Positions 43,479 through 51,572 of a stretch of DNA of 64,000 bases are shown in pieces. The position numbers were made by a program, and so were the translations under genes. This DNA comes from SAR202 cluster bacterium. Lineage in GTDB: Bacteria > Chloroflexota > Dehalococcoidia > Lucifugimonadales > VGZR01. Below the pieces are notes generated by a model. The model saw nothing but the letters and a program-made list of their open reading frames with translations. It was not told where the DNA came from and ran no database searches. Each line of letters opens with the position of its first letter. The stretch's first letter is position 1. The stretch covers positions 1-64,000 of the forward strand of contig VGZR01000007.1 of assembly GCA_016872515.1 (NCBI GenBank). The letters are read 5' to 3'.

Positions 43479-44966
43479 CTAAAAACGCAGTTCCAACGTG
43501 GTGACAAGCTTGCTCTCGAGGTCGGCGACGCGGACCGAGTGGTTGTTGGTGTCGGCGATGTAGAGCTTGCCACGCGCCGCGCTAACGCCTCCGGGCTCAT
43601 TGAACTGGGCGGCGCGCCCCTCGCCGTCCTGATGTCCGGGAAGGTTGTTGCCAAACAGTGAACTCGCACGCCGCTCCGCGGGAGAGATGAACTTGATCTT
43701 GTTGTTGTACGTGTCCGCGACGGCCAGGCCGCTATCCATCAGACAGATGCCTATCGGATGTTGAAGGCGCACGTCGTCGCCGACCCCGTCCATGTCGCCG
43801 AAGGTGAACAGGTCGAGGCCGACGATGGACTCTACGGCACCGCTCGGATCCAGGTCGGCCGAGCGGACTGAACTCGTCTCGCTGTCCGTAAAGTAGAGCT
43901 TCTTTCCGTCGGTGGTGATGCCGCTCGGCTGGGCCAGGGCCGCCATCGCCAACGGGCCGTCCACGATATGCTCCCGGCCGCTGCCTGCATAGGGCCGCGT
44001 TTCGTTGGTCGCCAGGTCAAGGCGCCACAGTTGGTGGAACCCCGCCATGGCGATGTAGAGCGCCCCAAGATGCAGCGTGATGTCCCAAGGCGACCTCATC
44101 GCCGTCGTGCGGCCAGGGCCGCCGGAATGGAACATCGTCGCTTGCTCGCCTGTCCCAGCCAGGGTCGTCACGTTTTTCTCGCGGAGGTTGATCTCGCGTA
44201 TCGCGTGGTTCTTCGTATCCGCGACGTACAAACGCTCGCCGTCCAGTGCCATCCCTTGCGGGTCGTTGAACTGCGCCGCGGCGAAGCCGCCATCTGCAAG
44301 CCCCTGGGCGCCGGAGCCGACGACATTGAGCACGTGACCGTCCACCGTGGCGACCACGATCTTCTGGTGGTTGGAGTCCGCGATGAAGAGGCGGCCGCTC
44401 TTCTGGTCGGCTAAGACCTTGCCTGGGAACGAGAGCGCCCCATCCTTCTCCTTGTCGCGCTCAAGCTTGACGGGGAGAGGCCGGAGGTCGAGCAGGCCCT
44501 TCTGACCGAACTCGGCGACGAGCCTGCCGATGAGTTCGTCCACCGGCTCGAGAGGGAACTCACCTTCGTGCTTGCCGATGACCTTTCCTCGAGGGTCGAT
44601 GAACATGAGGGTCGGCCAGGCGCGTATGGCGTACTGGCCCCAGATCTCAAAGTCCCTATCGTTGACCACCGGGTGCTCGATCCCGTACCGCAGCACCGCC
44701 CGGCGCAGGCTGTCCGTCTCCCGCTCCTGGATGAACTTGGCGGAATGGACGCCCACCACGGCCAGGCTGCCTTCGTACTTCCTTTCCAGTTTCCGCAACT
44801 GCGGAAATATATGCATACAGTTGATTCAGCAGTAGGTCCAGAAGTCGAGGACGACCAGCTTGCCACGTAGGTCGGCCAAGCTCAGGGGGCGTTCTGTATT
44901 GAGCCAGTCGAGGCCGGGAGAGAAGTCGGGGGCGTTCACACTTTCGTTCCATATCTGAGCAGACAA
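43479..44966 (-). CDS. NHL-repeat thioredoxin-like protein with in-frame UGA (candidate selenoprotein)
   Basis: Thioredoxin-like domain (about 1-155) followed by an NHL beta-propeller ([13 protein letters not shown] and similar blades), the NHLRC2-type layout. The gene reads from TTG 44966, with GGAGG seven bases upstream, through [20 protein letters not shown] and VVLDFWTYC. It then meets TGA at 44826-44828 (codon 47) and continues without shift as [10 protein letters not shown]. The family has CCINC here, so UGA replaces the second Cys, giving a U-x-x-C redox pair (47/50). A stem-loop follows the UGA. If UGA is read as selenocysteine the product is 495 residues; otherwise the gene is broken or begins at ATG 44816. 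Confidence 0.75.
44790..44828 (-). promoter_or_regulatory. Candidate bacterial SECIS element with its UGA codon
   Basis: Read on the minus strand: UGA (44828-44826), 18 nt, then a perfect 7-bp stem UUUCCGC (44807-44801), loop AGUU, and GCGGAAA (44796-44790). The apical loop lies 25 nt after UGA, has four bases and carries G at its second position. These features fit the general bacterial SECIS model as I remember it: stem at least 4 bp, loop of 3-14 nt with G among the first two, loop 16-37 nt from UGA. No computed folding energy is available. Confidence 0.55.
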
Positions 44967-45045
44967 GGCCGCACCTCCAGAGGGGCAATACAGGGCGTAG
45001 AGCCAAGGTAGGAGAGCGCGGGGTATCTGGGGAGCGGCTTGGGTG

Positions 45046-45118
45046 GGTCCCTGGCGGGATTTGAACCCGCGACCCGCTGCTTAGAAGGCAGCCGCTCTAT
45101 CCGCTGAGCTACAGGGAC
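45046..45118 (-). tRNA. tRNA-Arg (anticodon TCT)
   Basis: On the minus strand the acceptor stem GTCCCTG pairs with CAGGGAC, the D-arm is GCTCAGCGGATAGAGC, and the anticodon stem GCTGC/GCAGC holds loop CTTCTAA with anticodon TCT (reads AGA). The T-arm GCGGGTTCAAATCCCGC is complete. Length is 73 nt including the discriminator; CCA is not encoded. It lies upstream of the NHL/thioredoxin-like gene. Confidence 0.97.
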
Positions 45119-45332
45119 GCGCCTCCATGAGGCAGTGTAGCAAGCAGCCTCGCGGAGGGTCAAGGAACTCCAACCCCCTTGAGACGGGCGGCGGTCGGGA
45201 GCCGCTCATGCCGTGTCAATATTACTAAAACCCTAAATAGATGTGTTATCAATATAGGCGGAGGCACTCCCGTAGCTAGAGGTGTAACCCTAGACGGCCT
45301 TTACAAACTCTTAGACAATGTTGAAAATCCGA

Positions 45333-45361
45333 TTGACAAAAAAATAGAGGCCGTTTAACAT
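45333..45361 (+). promoter_or_regulatory. Sigma-70-type promoter for the small HTH-like gene
   Basis: Consensus -35 TTGACA (45333-45338), 17-bp spacer, -10 TAACAT (45356-45361), in an AT-rich stretch. An inverted pair ACGGCCT (45294-45300)/AGGCCGT (45348-45354) places its right arm in the spacer, a possible operator. The rest of 45119-45332 shows no gene. Confidence 0.65.
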
Positions 45362-45389
45362 AGAGCTAGAGTTTACGAGGAGGACGGAA

Positions 45390-45614
45390 ATGCAGAGAAA
45401 GACAAAGAAAATGGTGTCGGTCGAAAAACGGTTCCAGCGGCCGCTCGAGAAAATGCTGCCTGAGCTGGTGACAGAGCAAGGGCTTTCGGCGACAGCCGAT
45501 CAACTCGGTGTTTCAAAGGCGACCCTGGGCTACTGGCTTCTTAAGCTGGGCATCAACGTCCGGCGCGTTGCTTTGGCTCCCGGCGAGACCATTGAGGTTA
45601 AGCGCGTCAGCTAG
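45390..45614 (+). CDS. Small basic protein with helix-turn-helix-like segment
   Basis: 74 residues, unrecognised family. The basic N-terminus (QRKTKKMVSVEKRFQRP) is followed by a segment QGLSATADQLGVSKATLGYW (about 31-50) with the spacing of a helix-turn-helix, comparable to HTH_23/MerR-like recognition helices, then LKLGINVRRVALAPGETIEV. The ribosome-binding site GAGGAGG ends six bases before the ATG. It is a single-gene unit with its own promoter and terminator, which suggests a regulator or strongly expressed accessory protein. DNA binding is inferred. Confidence 0.7.
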   Translation: MQRKTKKMVSVEKRFQRPLEKMLPELVTEQGLSATADQLGVSKATLGYWLLKLGINVRRVALAPGETIEVKRVS

Positions 45615-45649
45615 TCTGGGCACCCCTTAGACGGGGACGAGAATCGGAA

Positions 45650-45685
45650 GAGGGCACCCCGGTTACCAGGGTGCCCTCGCGTTTT
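45650..45685 (+). terminator. Rho-independent terminator of the small HTH-like gene
   Basis: Perfect 10-bp stem GAGGGCACCC (45650-45659)/GGGTGCCCTC (45669-45678) with a 9-nt loop, then GCGTTTT (T-run 45682-45685). It lies 36 bases past the stop and just before the convergent smpB end at 45701. Confidence 0.8.
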
Positions 45686-45700
45686 GCAGGCGGAAGTGGG

Positions 45701-46156
45701 CTATCTGGAACGCTTGATAGCTTCCTGGGCCTCTCGTTCGCGGTCTCGGTCGGTGATGGCCCGCCGCTTGTCGCGGTGCTTGCGGCCCCGCGCCAAGCCC
45801 AACTCCACTTTGGCCCGGTGTTGCTTGAGATAAAGCTTCAACGGGACCAAGGTCATCCCGCGCTCGCTGACCTGCCGCGACAGTTCGCGGATCTGGTCAC
45901 GGTGCATGAGGAGTTTGCGGGACCGGGTCGGCTCGTGGTTGTATCTTGTGCCGGCCGAGTACTGGGCGATGTGCGCATTGTGTAGCCACAGCTCTCCGTT
46001 CTCAGGGCGGGCATACGCGTCCGAAAGGTTGACCTTGCCCTCGCGAATGGCTTTGATCTCTGTGCCAGTGAGGACGATACCAGCCTCGAAAGACTCCAGG
46101 ATTTCGTAATCGAACCTGGCCTTCCGATTGACCGTTACCTTCTTGTCTTCACTCAT
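45701..46156 (-). CDS. smpB: SsrA-binding protein SmpB
   Basis: 151-residue tmRNA-binding partner for ribosome rescue by trans-translation. It has the family N-terminus (VTVNRKARFDYEILESFEAG), the GIVLTGTEIKAIREGKVNLSDAY core and the basic C-terminal tail GLARGRKHRDKRRAI that enters the mRNA channel. Normal length. It follows the S41 protease gene by 15 bases on the same strand. Confidence 0.97.
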   Translation of the reverse strand: MSEDKKVTVNRKARFDYEILESFEAGIVLTGTEIKAIREGKVNLSDAYARPENGELWLHNAHIAQYSAGTRYNHEPTRSRKLLMHRDQIRELSRQVSERGMTLVPLKLYLKQHRAKVELGLARGRKHRDKRRAITDRDREREAQEAIKRSR

Positions 46157-46171
46157 GGCACAGCCTGTGGC

Positions 46172-47473
46172 CTATGTGCCAAGCAGAGAGTTCAGCACCT
46201 CGCGGGCCTTTTCGAGTTGCTTCACGTCGGTGTCGCGGGCATCGAAGCCGGAGACCTCGACGTCTGGCTTGAGGCCCGTGCCCTGAATCAGGTGGCCGTC
46301 GGGAGTGAACCAGTGAGCGGTTGTGATCCACACGCCGCCGCCGTTGCTCAGCGGCCGCAGGATGTTCACACTGCCCTTGCCGAAGGTGGTCCCCCCGATG
46401 ATGGTCGCCCGCTTGTGGTCCATCAGGGCGCCGGTGAGCACTTCGCTGGCGCTGGCGCTGCCCTGGTTCACCAGCACGACCATCGGTATGTCTTTGAGTT
46501 GCCCACCCTCGCGGACTTTGTGGTTAGTTGTGGTTCCGTTGCCGTCTATCTGGTACAGCACCAGACCGCTGTCTAGGAACTGACTGGCTACGTCAATGAC
46601 CGAGCTGAGCAGCCCGCCCGGGTTGTCGCGCAGGTCGAGGATAAGCGCCTCGGCGCCCTGGTCAACCGCGGCCTTTACCAACGAAGCCATCAAGTCAGCC
46701 GTGTCAGGATAGAAGCTCGTCAGCCGGACGTGGGCGATCTTGTCGCCTGGCTGGCTCCTGAGAAACACATGCTCGAGCGGGATGACGCCACGAACAATCT
46801 CCAGTTCGATTGGGTCTAGGGCGCCGATATGCAGAACCAGGAGGCGGACAGGTGTGCCTTCGGGGCCTCGGATGCGGTTGACTGCGTCCATCACACTCCA
46901 GCCTTCGATGCTAACACCGTCAACTTCGAGGATGATATCGCCAGACCTGATGCCCGCAGCCTCCGCCGGGCTGCCTGCGATGGGGGCCACGATGACGAGC
47001 TTGCCAGCCGGGTTCATCGAGACGTTGGCGCCGATGCCTTCGAACTTGCCCTGGAAGACGTCTTTGGAGTCAACGGCCATGGTCTCGGGAGAGACGTAGC
47101 CAGTGTGTGGGTCGCCGACGGCCTCAAGCATCCCACGGACCGCGGCCTCGGAAAGTTTAGCGGGGTCGAGGTTCGCCCTTTCCACAAAGTCCTTAGTCAG
47201 GTATGACCAGGTTTCCCAGACGATCTTAAGTTCTGCTGGGACGTCTGAAGGGGTTTTCAAAGGCTGATCGGGAGGGATGACCTCCACAGACTCTTCGGCT
47301 TTACCGAAGGACCCAGAAGCCTGTTTTTCGGCAGTCACCTCGGATTGGACCACGGAGGTCTCCGTAGCCGGCTGCGCCTCTTTGCTGCACCCAACAAAAA
47401 ACGTCGCCGCAATGAGCGCCACGGCGAGGACCAAGCCGGCCGCCGCCGGATGGCGGCGGGAAGAGTAGAACAT
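46172..47473 (-). CDS. S41-family C-terminal processing protease (CtpA-like lipoprotein)
   Basis: About 433 residues from ATG 47473, chosen because it starts a lipoprotein signal (FYSSRRHPAAAGLVLAVALI, then ATFFVGC with Cys29). A longer open frame to 47665 lacks protein-like sequence; ATG 47494 or 47491 are alternatives. A PDZ domain (GKLVIVAPIAGSPAEAAGIR) precedes the S41 domain, with catalytic Ser in NQGSASASEVL and Lys in TTFGKGSV. It would cleave exported proteins near C-termini. Same strand and likely transcript as smpB. Confidence 0.9.
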   Translation of the reverse strand: MFYSSRRHPAAAGLVLAVALIAATFFVGCSKEAQPATETSVVQSEVTAEKQASGSFGKAEESVEVIPPDQPLKTPSDVPAELKIVWETWSYLTKDFVERANLDPAKLSEAAVRGMLEAVGDPHTGYVSPETMAVDSKDVFQGKFEGIGANVSMNPAGKLVIVAPIAGSPAEAAGIRSGDIILEVDGVSIEGWSVMDAVNRIRGPEGTPVRLLVLHIGALDPIELEIVRGVIPLEHVFLRSQPGDKIAHVRLTSFYPDTADLMASLVKAAVDQGAEALILDLRDNPGGLLSSVIDVASQFLDSGLVLYQIDGNGTTTNHKVREGGQLKDIPMVVLVNQGSASASEVLTGALMDHKRATIIGGTTFGKGSVNILRPLSNGGGVWITTAHWFTPDGHLIQGTGLKPDVEVSGFDARDTDVKQLEKAREVLNSLLGT

Positions 47474-47687
47474 CCTGAACGATGCGAACATCATCGAAAA
47501 CACCACCACGAACTTAGTTCCGGAGCTATACCAATACAACGTATAGGCGGGCGCGAGAGATGTAAACGGAATGGTGAGGCCACAGGCATCACGGTAATTG
47601 TAGCGTGCCTTCGCTGGGCTTGCTTGGCAGGGGGGGCGCTGCCCTTCCAACAGGGCTAAAGGCATGGCTCACATAGGGCCCTTCACG

Positions 47688-47741
47688 TCTTTTCTGGAGG
47701 TGTTAGAGAACCGAAAGGTTATCAATACCTCTCAGAAAAGA
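47688..47741. other. Imperfect palindrome with nested GAAA-loop hairpin
   Basis: The 457-bp region between the divergent protease and TIR-like genes (47474-47930) has no convincing gene. It holds arms 47688-47701 and 47727-47741, complementary except for one extra base, enclosing AACC-GAAA-GGTT (47709-47720). The structure sits just upstream of the promoter at 47755. It could be an operator, a transcript terminus or an sRNA; function unknown. Confidence 0.4.
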
Positions 47742-47754
47742 GATGAAAAGAACA

Positions 47755-47783
47755 TTGACATTAGTCTAGAACGGGCTTATAGT
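47755..47783 (+). promoter_or_regulatory. Strong sigma-70-type promoter of the TIR-like gene
   Basis: Consensus -35 TTGACA (47755-47760), 17-bp spacer and -10 TATAGT (47778-47783, five of six bases matching). It would give a leader of about 140 nt before the ATG at 47931. Confidence 0.7.
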
Positions 47784-47890
47784 CAGCCACGGATACTCAT
47801 CAGGGAACAGTACAGGTCATGGCGCCTAGCTCTGTGTCCCGCCGCAAAACTGGAACGTGCCCCGGGGCCCGTCTAATTTGACATAACTAT

Positions 47891-47919
47891 GCGCGAGTCC
47901 AGGCTCGCGCCTTTCTTTT
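47891..47919 (+). promoter_or_regulatory. Terminator-like hairpin in the leader (candidate attenuator)
   Basis: GCGCGAG (47891-47897), loop TCCAGG, CTCGCGC (47904-47910), then CTTTCTTTT. This is the shape of a rho-independent terminator, but it lies between a strong promoter and the ribosome-binding site GGAGG (47921-47925) of the TIR-like gene. That position suggests attenuation or conditional read-through; no alternative antiterminator fold was identified. Confidence 0.5.
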
Positions 47920-47930
47920 GGGAGGCGTAT

Positions 47931-48959
47931 ATGGCTGACGACGGCGCTTCCGCCAAACGGCAACGGCGTCCGCACCCGTTCCCAGTGAATGCCTTGGAAG
48001 AGGCGCTTACGGTAGCTCAGTCCATCAAGGATGGGAACGCCGGCTTGCCTTTCGACAGGATCCTTCTCGCCGAGGCGCTGAGGTCCACGCCCAAGAGCAG
48101 CGCCTTCGTCCGTACGCTCGGTTCGTCCGAGCGGTACGGGCTGACAGCCGGGGGCGCGAGCTCTGCGAGGATCGCGCTGACGCCCGTGGGGCGAGCCGCG
48201 GTAGCGCCGACCACGCCGGAGGAGCGGCGCCGCGCTCTTGTGAAGGCGGCCTTGATGCCCGAGGTGTTCGGCAGGTTCTACCAGCGGTTCGAGGGCCAGA
48301 AGATGCTTGAGGGTGAGTACGCCCGCAACCTCTTGGAGCAAGAGCTGGGAGTCCATCCTCAGCTCTCAGCGGAGTGTTTGAGCATCATCATGGTCAACGG
48401 GAGATTCGCGGACATCCTCCGCGAGGTCGGCGGCTCGTGGTACGTCAGGCACCTTGCCGCCGAGCCGCCAGAGGCAGCGGACGGAGCAGCGCCGCCATCC
48501 GGACGTCCGGCGTCCGAGGCGCAGCCGGGTGGCAAGGTCCTGGTCGCGCACATGGGGAGGCCCGACGCGGCCAAGCATGTGGGGGCGTTGCTGGCAGAGT
48601 TCGGCATCGCCCACAGCGCCGCGGACTGTGCAGTCGACGGGGCCAGGCCAGTGCCGGAGGGTGTGGCAGAGGCGATGCGTGGGTGCAGTTCCGCAGTGCT
48701 CATCGTCACGCCCGATGGGACAAACGGCCGTGAGAATGGCATAACTCCCAAAGTCCCGCCCCGGATAGTCCACCACGTCGGCGCGGCGTCGGTCCTGTAC
48801 GGTCAGCGGTTCATCATCCTGAAGGAGAACGGTCTGGATACGAGCGGCTACGCCGACGGAGTGCCCACCGTGGGGTATGAGCCAGGCCGGTTGGCGGAGG
48901 CTGTCGGGCCGCTGATGGTGGCACTGCACAAGGCCGGGGTCATCAGGGTCAGTGGCTAG
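47931..48959 (+). CDS. TIR-like nucleotide-binding-domain protein (PF10137-like) with N-terminal winged-helix-like region
   Basis: 342 residues from ATG 47931 (GGAGG five bases upstream; an in-frame ATG at 47889 is inside the leader hairpin). The N-terminal half (FPVNALEEALTVAQSIKDGN and onward) resembles DUF5343-like winged-helix regions. After a Pro/Ala linker (about 178-200), KVLVAHMGRPDAAKHVGALL to the end follows the TIR-like predicted nucleotide-binding fold of some antiphage effectors. The expected Glu in NVxFELG is replaced by His282 (IVHHVG), so NAD-cleaving activity is doubtful. A solitary gene; no defence partners are visible. Confidence 0.55.
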   Translation: MADDGASAKRQRRPHPFPVNALEEALTVAQSIKDGNAGLPFDRILLAEALRSTPKSSAFVRTLGSSERYGLTAGGASSARIALTPVGRAAVAPTTPEERRRALVKAALMPEVFGRFYQRFEGQKMLEGEYARNLLEQELGVHPQLSAECLSIIMVNGRFADILREVGGSWYVRHLAAEPPEAADGAAPPSGRPASEAQPGGKVLVAHMGRPDAAKHVGALLAEFGIAHSAADCAVDGARPVPEGVAEAMRGCSSAVLIVTPDGTNGRENGITPKVPPRIVHHVGAASVLYGQRFIILKENGLDTSGYADGVPTVGYEPGRLAEAVGPLMVALHKAGVIRVSG

Positions 48960-49163
48960 TCCGGCTGGGTACCCTGGCCCTCATTTCCAACCCGCATGTA
49001 CTTTACATAACATGTATAGTGCGAAGATAAACTAGCTAGTCGGTAGCTATTGTTGAAGGACGCCCTATGGCCACTGCTAGGCCTTGAGGCGCGCCTTCGG
49101 CTCATAGGACACGCCATAGCGCATGGTCCCCACGGCTGAGCGTGCGAGGACCCTGGGGGTCGG

Positions 49164-50306
49164 TCAGTGGGATTGCACTACGGCTGTCCGAAGGCCAGCT
49201 CCACTCCCCTGGTACAGGGTTTCGTCCATCCGCTCGAACAGTTGGCCAAGGCCGTCCCCGCGCGTCGCCGAGACCAGGAGTGTCGGGACAGGCTCTCGCG
49301 GCCCTCTCCTGTTGATGCTGGCCAGTCCTGCGGGCACTGTCCCCTCCGGCAGAAGGTCGGCCTTGTTGAGCACGAGGAGCTTGGGCTTGTCCGATACCTT
49401 AAGGTCCTTGAGCACCCCTTCCACGAGGTCCACGTGCTCGCCCGCGTTGCGGTGCGTGATGTCCACGACATGCAGGATGAGCGACGCCTCCGAGATCTCC
49501 TCCAGCGTGGCGCGGAAGGCGGCCACCAGGGTTGTCGGCAGCTTCTGGATGAAACCGACGGTGTCGGTGAGGAGTGCCGGACGGCCCGAGGGCAGCCGCA
49601 CCTTGCGGGTGACGGGGTCGAGGGTCATGAAGAGCTTGTCGGCGGAGGCGACGCCCGCGTCGGTCAGCGCGTTCATCAGCGTGCTCTTGCCGGCGTTGGT
49701 GTAACCAACGAGGCTGACGACGGGGATGCCTTGCTGGCGGCGGCGGGAGCGGTACAGCTCGCGGTGGGTCCGCACGTCCTCCAGGCTGCGCTTGAGGCGC
49801 TGGATGCGGCCGCGAACGAGCCGGCGGTCGGTCTCGAGCTGGGTCTCGCCCGGGCCGCGGGTGCCGATGCCGCCGCCGAGGCGCTCCAGGTGGGACCACT
49901 GGCCCGCCAGGCGGGGCAGCAGGTATTCGTGCTGGGCCAGCTCCACCTGGAGGCGGCCCTCGTGGGTCTGGGCGCGGCGGGCGAAGATGTCGAGGATGAG
50001 CGCTGTGCGGTCTATGATTTTCACGCCACCCAGCGCCTCCTCCATGTTCTCCTGCTGGGACGGCGTCAATTCGTCGTCGCAGATGACGGTGTCTATGCGT
50101 TGAGATACAAGGCTGGCTTTCACCTCTTCGAGTTTGCCCTGGCCGAGGTAGGAGTGGCTCTGGCGCTCAAGGCGCTGGATGACCGTGCCCGCGACGTAGG
50201 CCCCGGCGCTGCGCACCAACTCGGCGAGCTCGGCGATGGAGTCATCGGGCGCCCAGACGGAGTGGTGGCCCTTGACAACGGCGCTTACGAGGAAGGCCCG
50301 CTCCAT
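49164..50306 (-). CDS. hflX: GTPase HflX
   Basis: 380-residue ribosome-associated GTPase that splits stalled or 70S ribosomes. The N-terminal HflX domain (VIQRLERQSHSYLGQGKLEE, GGGIGTRGPGETQLETDRR) precedes the G domain: G1 GYTNAGKST, G3 DTVGF, G4 NKAD. The C-terminal part is short. It is the last gene of the miaA-dapF-dapL-hflX run; ATG 50306 overlaps no neighbour, but no clear ribosome-binding site is seen. The 204-bp gap 48960-49163 beyond it has no gene but contains a small dyad. Confidence 0.95.
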   Translation of the reverse strand: MERAFLVSAVVKGHHSVWAPDDSIAELAELVRSAGAYVAGTVIQRLERQSHSYLGQGKLEEVKASLVSQRIDTVICDDELTPSQQENMEEALGGVKIIDRTALILDIFARRAQTHEGRLQVELAQHEYLLPRLAGQWSHLERLGGGIGTRGPGETQLETDRRLVRGRIQRLKRSLEDVRTHRELYRSRRRQQGIPVVSLVGYTNAGKSTLMNALTDAGVASADKLFMTLDPVTRKVRLPSGRPALLTDTVGFIQKLPTTLVAAFRATLEEISEASLILHVVDITHRNAGEHVDLVEGVLKDLKVSDKPKLLVLNKADLLPEGTVPAGLASINRRGPREPVPTLLVSATRGDGLGQLFERMDETLYQGSGAGLRTAVVQSH

Positions 50307-50352
50307 GCGGGGCCGGGTCGAGACTGCGCTTTTGGTTATTGCGGCGGCCTCC

Positions 50353-51552
50353 TCAGCTTTTTGCCGACTTGTCGAGCATCTGCGACCTGGGCGGGACTTT
50401 GAGGCTGGCCAGGCGCTCCAGGCCGACCTTCAGGTCTTCCTCGGAGATGGTCAGGGATAGGCGGATGTAGCCCTCGCCGAACTTGCCGTAGCCCGTGCCG
50501 GGGGTCACCACCACGTCTCGCTCCTCCAGGAGCATCTTAGTAAACTCGGCCGACGTGTAGCCTTCCGGCACACGCGCCCAGATGTACAGGCTGGCCTTGG
50601 GTGCTTGGACGCGCAGGCCGATGCCCTGAAGCGCCTTGACCACGCGGTCGCGGCGGCTCTTGTAGATGGCGTTGCGCTCGGCGATGTAGGTGTCGGGCGT
50701 GTCCATCGCCTCGATGGCCATGTACTGAATGGCCTGGGGGACGCCGGAGTCGAGATTGGACTTGACGGTCATCAGGGCCTTGATCATGTTGGCATTGCCA
50801 ACGGCCATGCCGATGCGCCAGCCGGTCATGTTGTAGCTCTTGGAGAGCGAGTGGAACTCCATGCCGATGTCCATGGCGCCGGGGGTCTGGAGGAAGCTCT
50901 GAGGCCGGTAGCCTTCGTAGCCCACCTCGGTGTAGCAGGCGTCGTGGAGCACGGCCACGTCGTACCTCTTGCCGAACTCCACCGCCTTCTTGTAGAAGTC
51001 CGGCCCGGCCACGGCGCCCGTTGGGTTGTTGGGATAGTTGATCCAGAGCACCTTGGCCCTCTTGGCGACGGCGGGCGTGATGGCATCGAGGTCCGGCAGC
51101 CAGCCGCTCTCTTCCTTGAGGGGCAGCCAGTGGCACTCGCCGCCGGCGAACCAGGTACCGACGGAGTACACGGGGTAGCCCGGGTCAGGCACCAGCGCGA
51201 TGTCGCCGGGGTCTATGAAGCACAGGGCCGCGTGGCCGATGCCTTCCTTGGCGCCGATGAGGGGCAGGACCTCCTTGTCGGGGTCCAGGGACAGGCCGAA
51301 GCGGCGCTGATACCAGCGGGCGACGGCCTGCCGGAAGGCGGGCAAGCCGTCCGTCTCGGGGTAGCGGTGGTTGGGCCGGTCGAGGGCGGACTGGCGCAGC
51401 TTCTCCACCACGTTGTCGGGCGTGGCGAGGTCTGGGTCGCCGATGCCGAAGCTAATGACACGGATGCCCTTGGCGCGCTTCTCCGCGATCTTGCGGCTGA
51501 TCTCAACGAAGAGGTATGGAGGTACTTTGGCGAGTCGTTGCGAAAGTCTCAT
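50353..51552 (-). CDS. dapL: LL-diaminopimelate aminotransferase
   Basis: 399-residue PLP-dependent fold-type I aminotransferase converting tetrahydrodipicolinate directly to LL-diaminopimelate in lysine/peptidoglycan-precursor synthesis. VISFGIGDPDLATP is the DapL N-terminal signature, INYPNNPTGAVA the substrate loop, and SLSKSYNMTGWRIG holds the PLP lysine. Adjacent dapF, whose enzyme acts on the product, strongly supports DapL over a general aspartate aminotransferase. Confidence 0.9.
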   Translation of the reverse strand: MRLSQRLAKVPPYLFVEISRKIAEKRAKGIRVISFGIGDPDLATPDNVVEKLRQSALDRPNHRYPETDGLPAFRQAVARWYQRRFGLSLDPDKEVLPLIGAKEGIGHAALCFIDPGDIALVPDPGYPVYSVGTWFAGGECHWLPLKEESGWLPDLDAITPAVAKRAKVLWINYPNNPTGAVAGPDFYKKAVEFGKRYDVAVLHDACYTEVGYEGYRPQSFLQTPGAMDIGMEFHSLSKSYNMTGWRIGMAVGNANMIKALMTVKSNLDSGVPQAIQYMAIEAMDTPDTYIAERNAIYKSRRDRVVKALQGIGLRVQAPKASLYIWARVPEGYTSAEFTKMLLEERDVVVTPGTGYGKFGEGYIRLSLTISEEDLKVGLERLASLKVPPRSQMLDKSAKS

Positions 51553-51572
51553 TCAGTCTCCGGCTGTGAAAT

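Noticed and set aside
45240-45380. Direct repeat AGCTAGAG (45274-45281, 45364-45371) as a possible attachment site near the tRNA
   Set aside because: Only eight bases, not inside the tRNA gene, and no integrase is nearby.
49167-50402. A 411-codon + strand open frame opposite hflX
   Set aside because: hflX on the minus strand has all GTPase motifs; the + frame has no family resemblance and reflects high GC.
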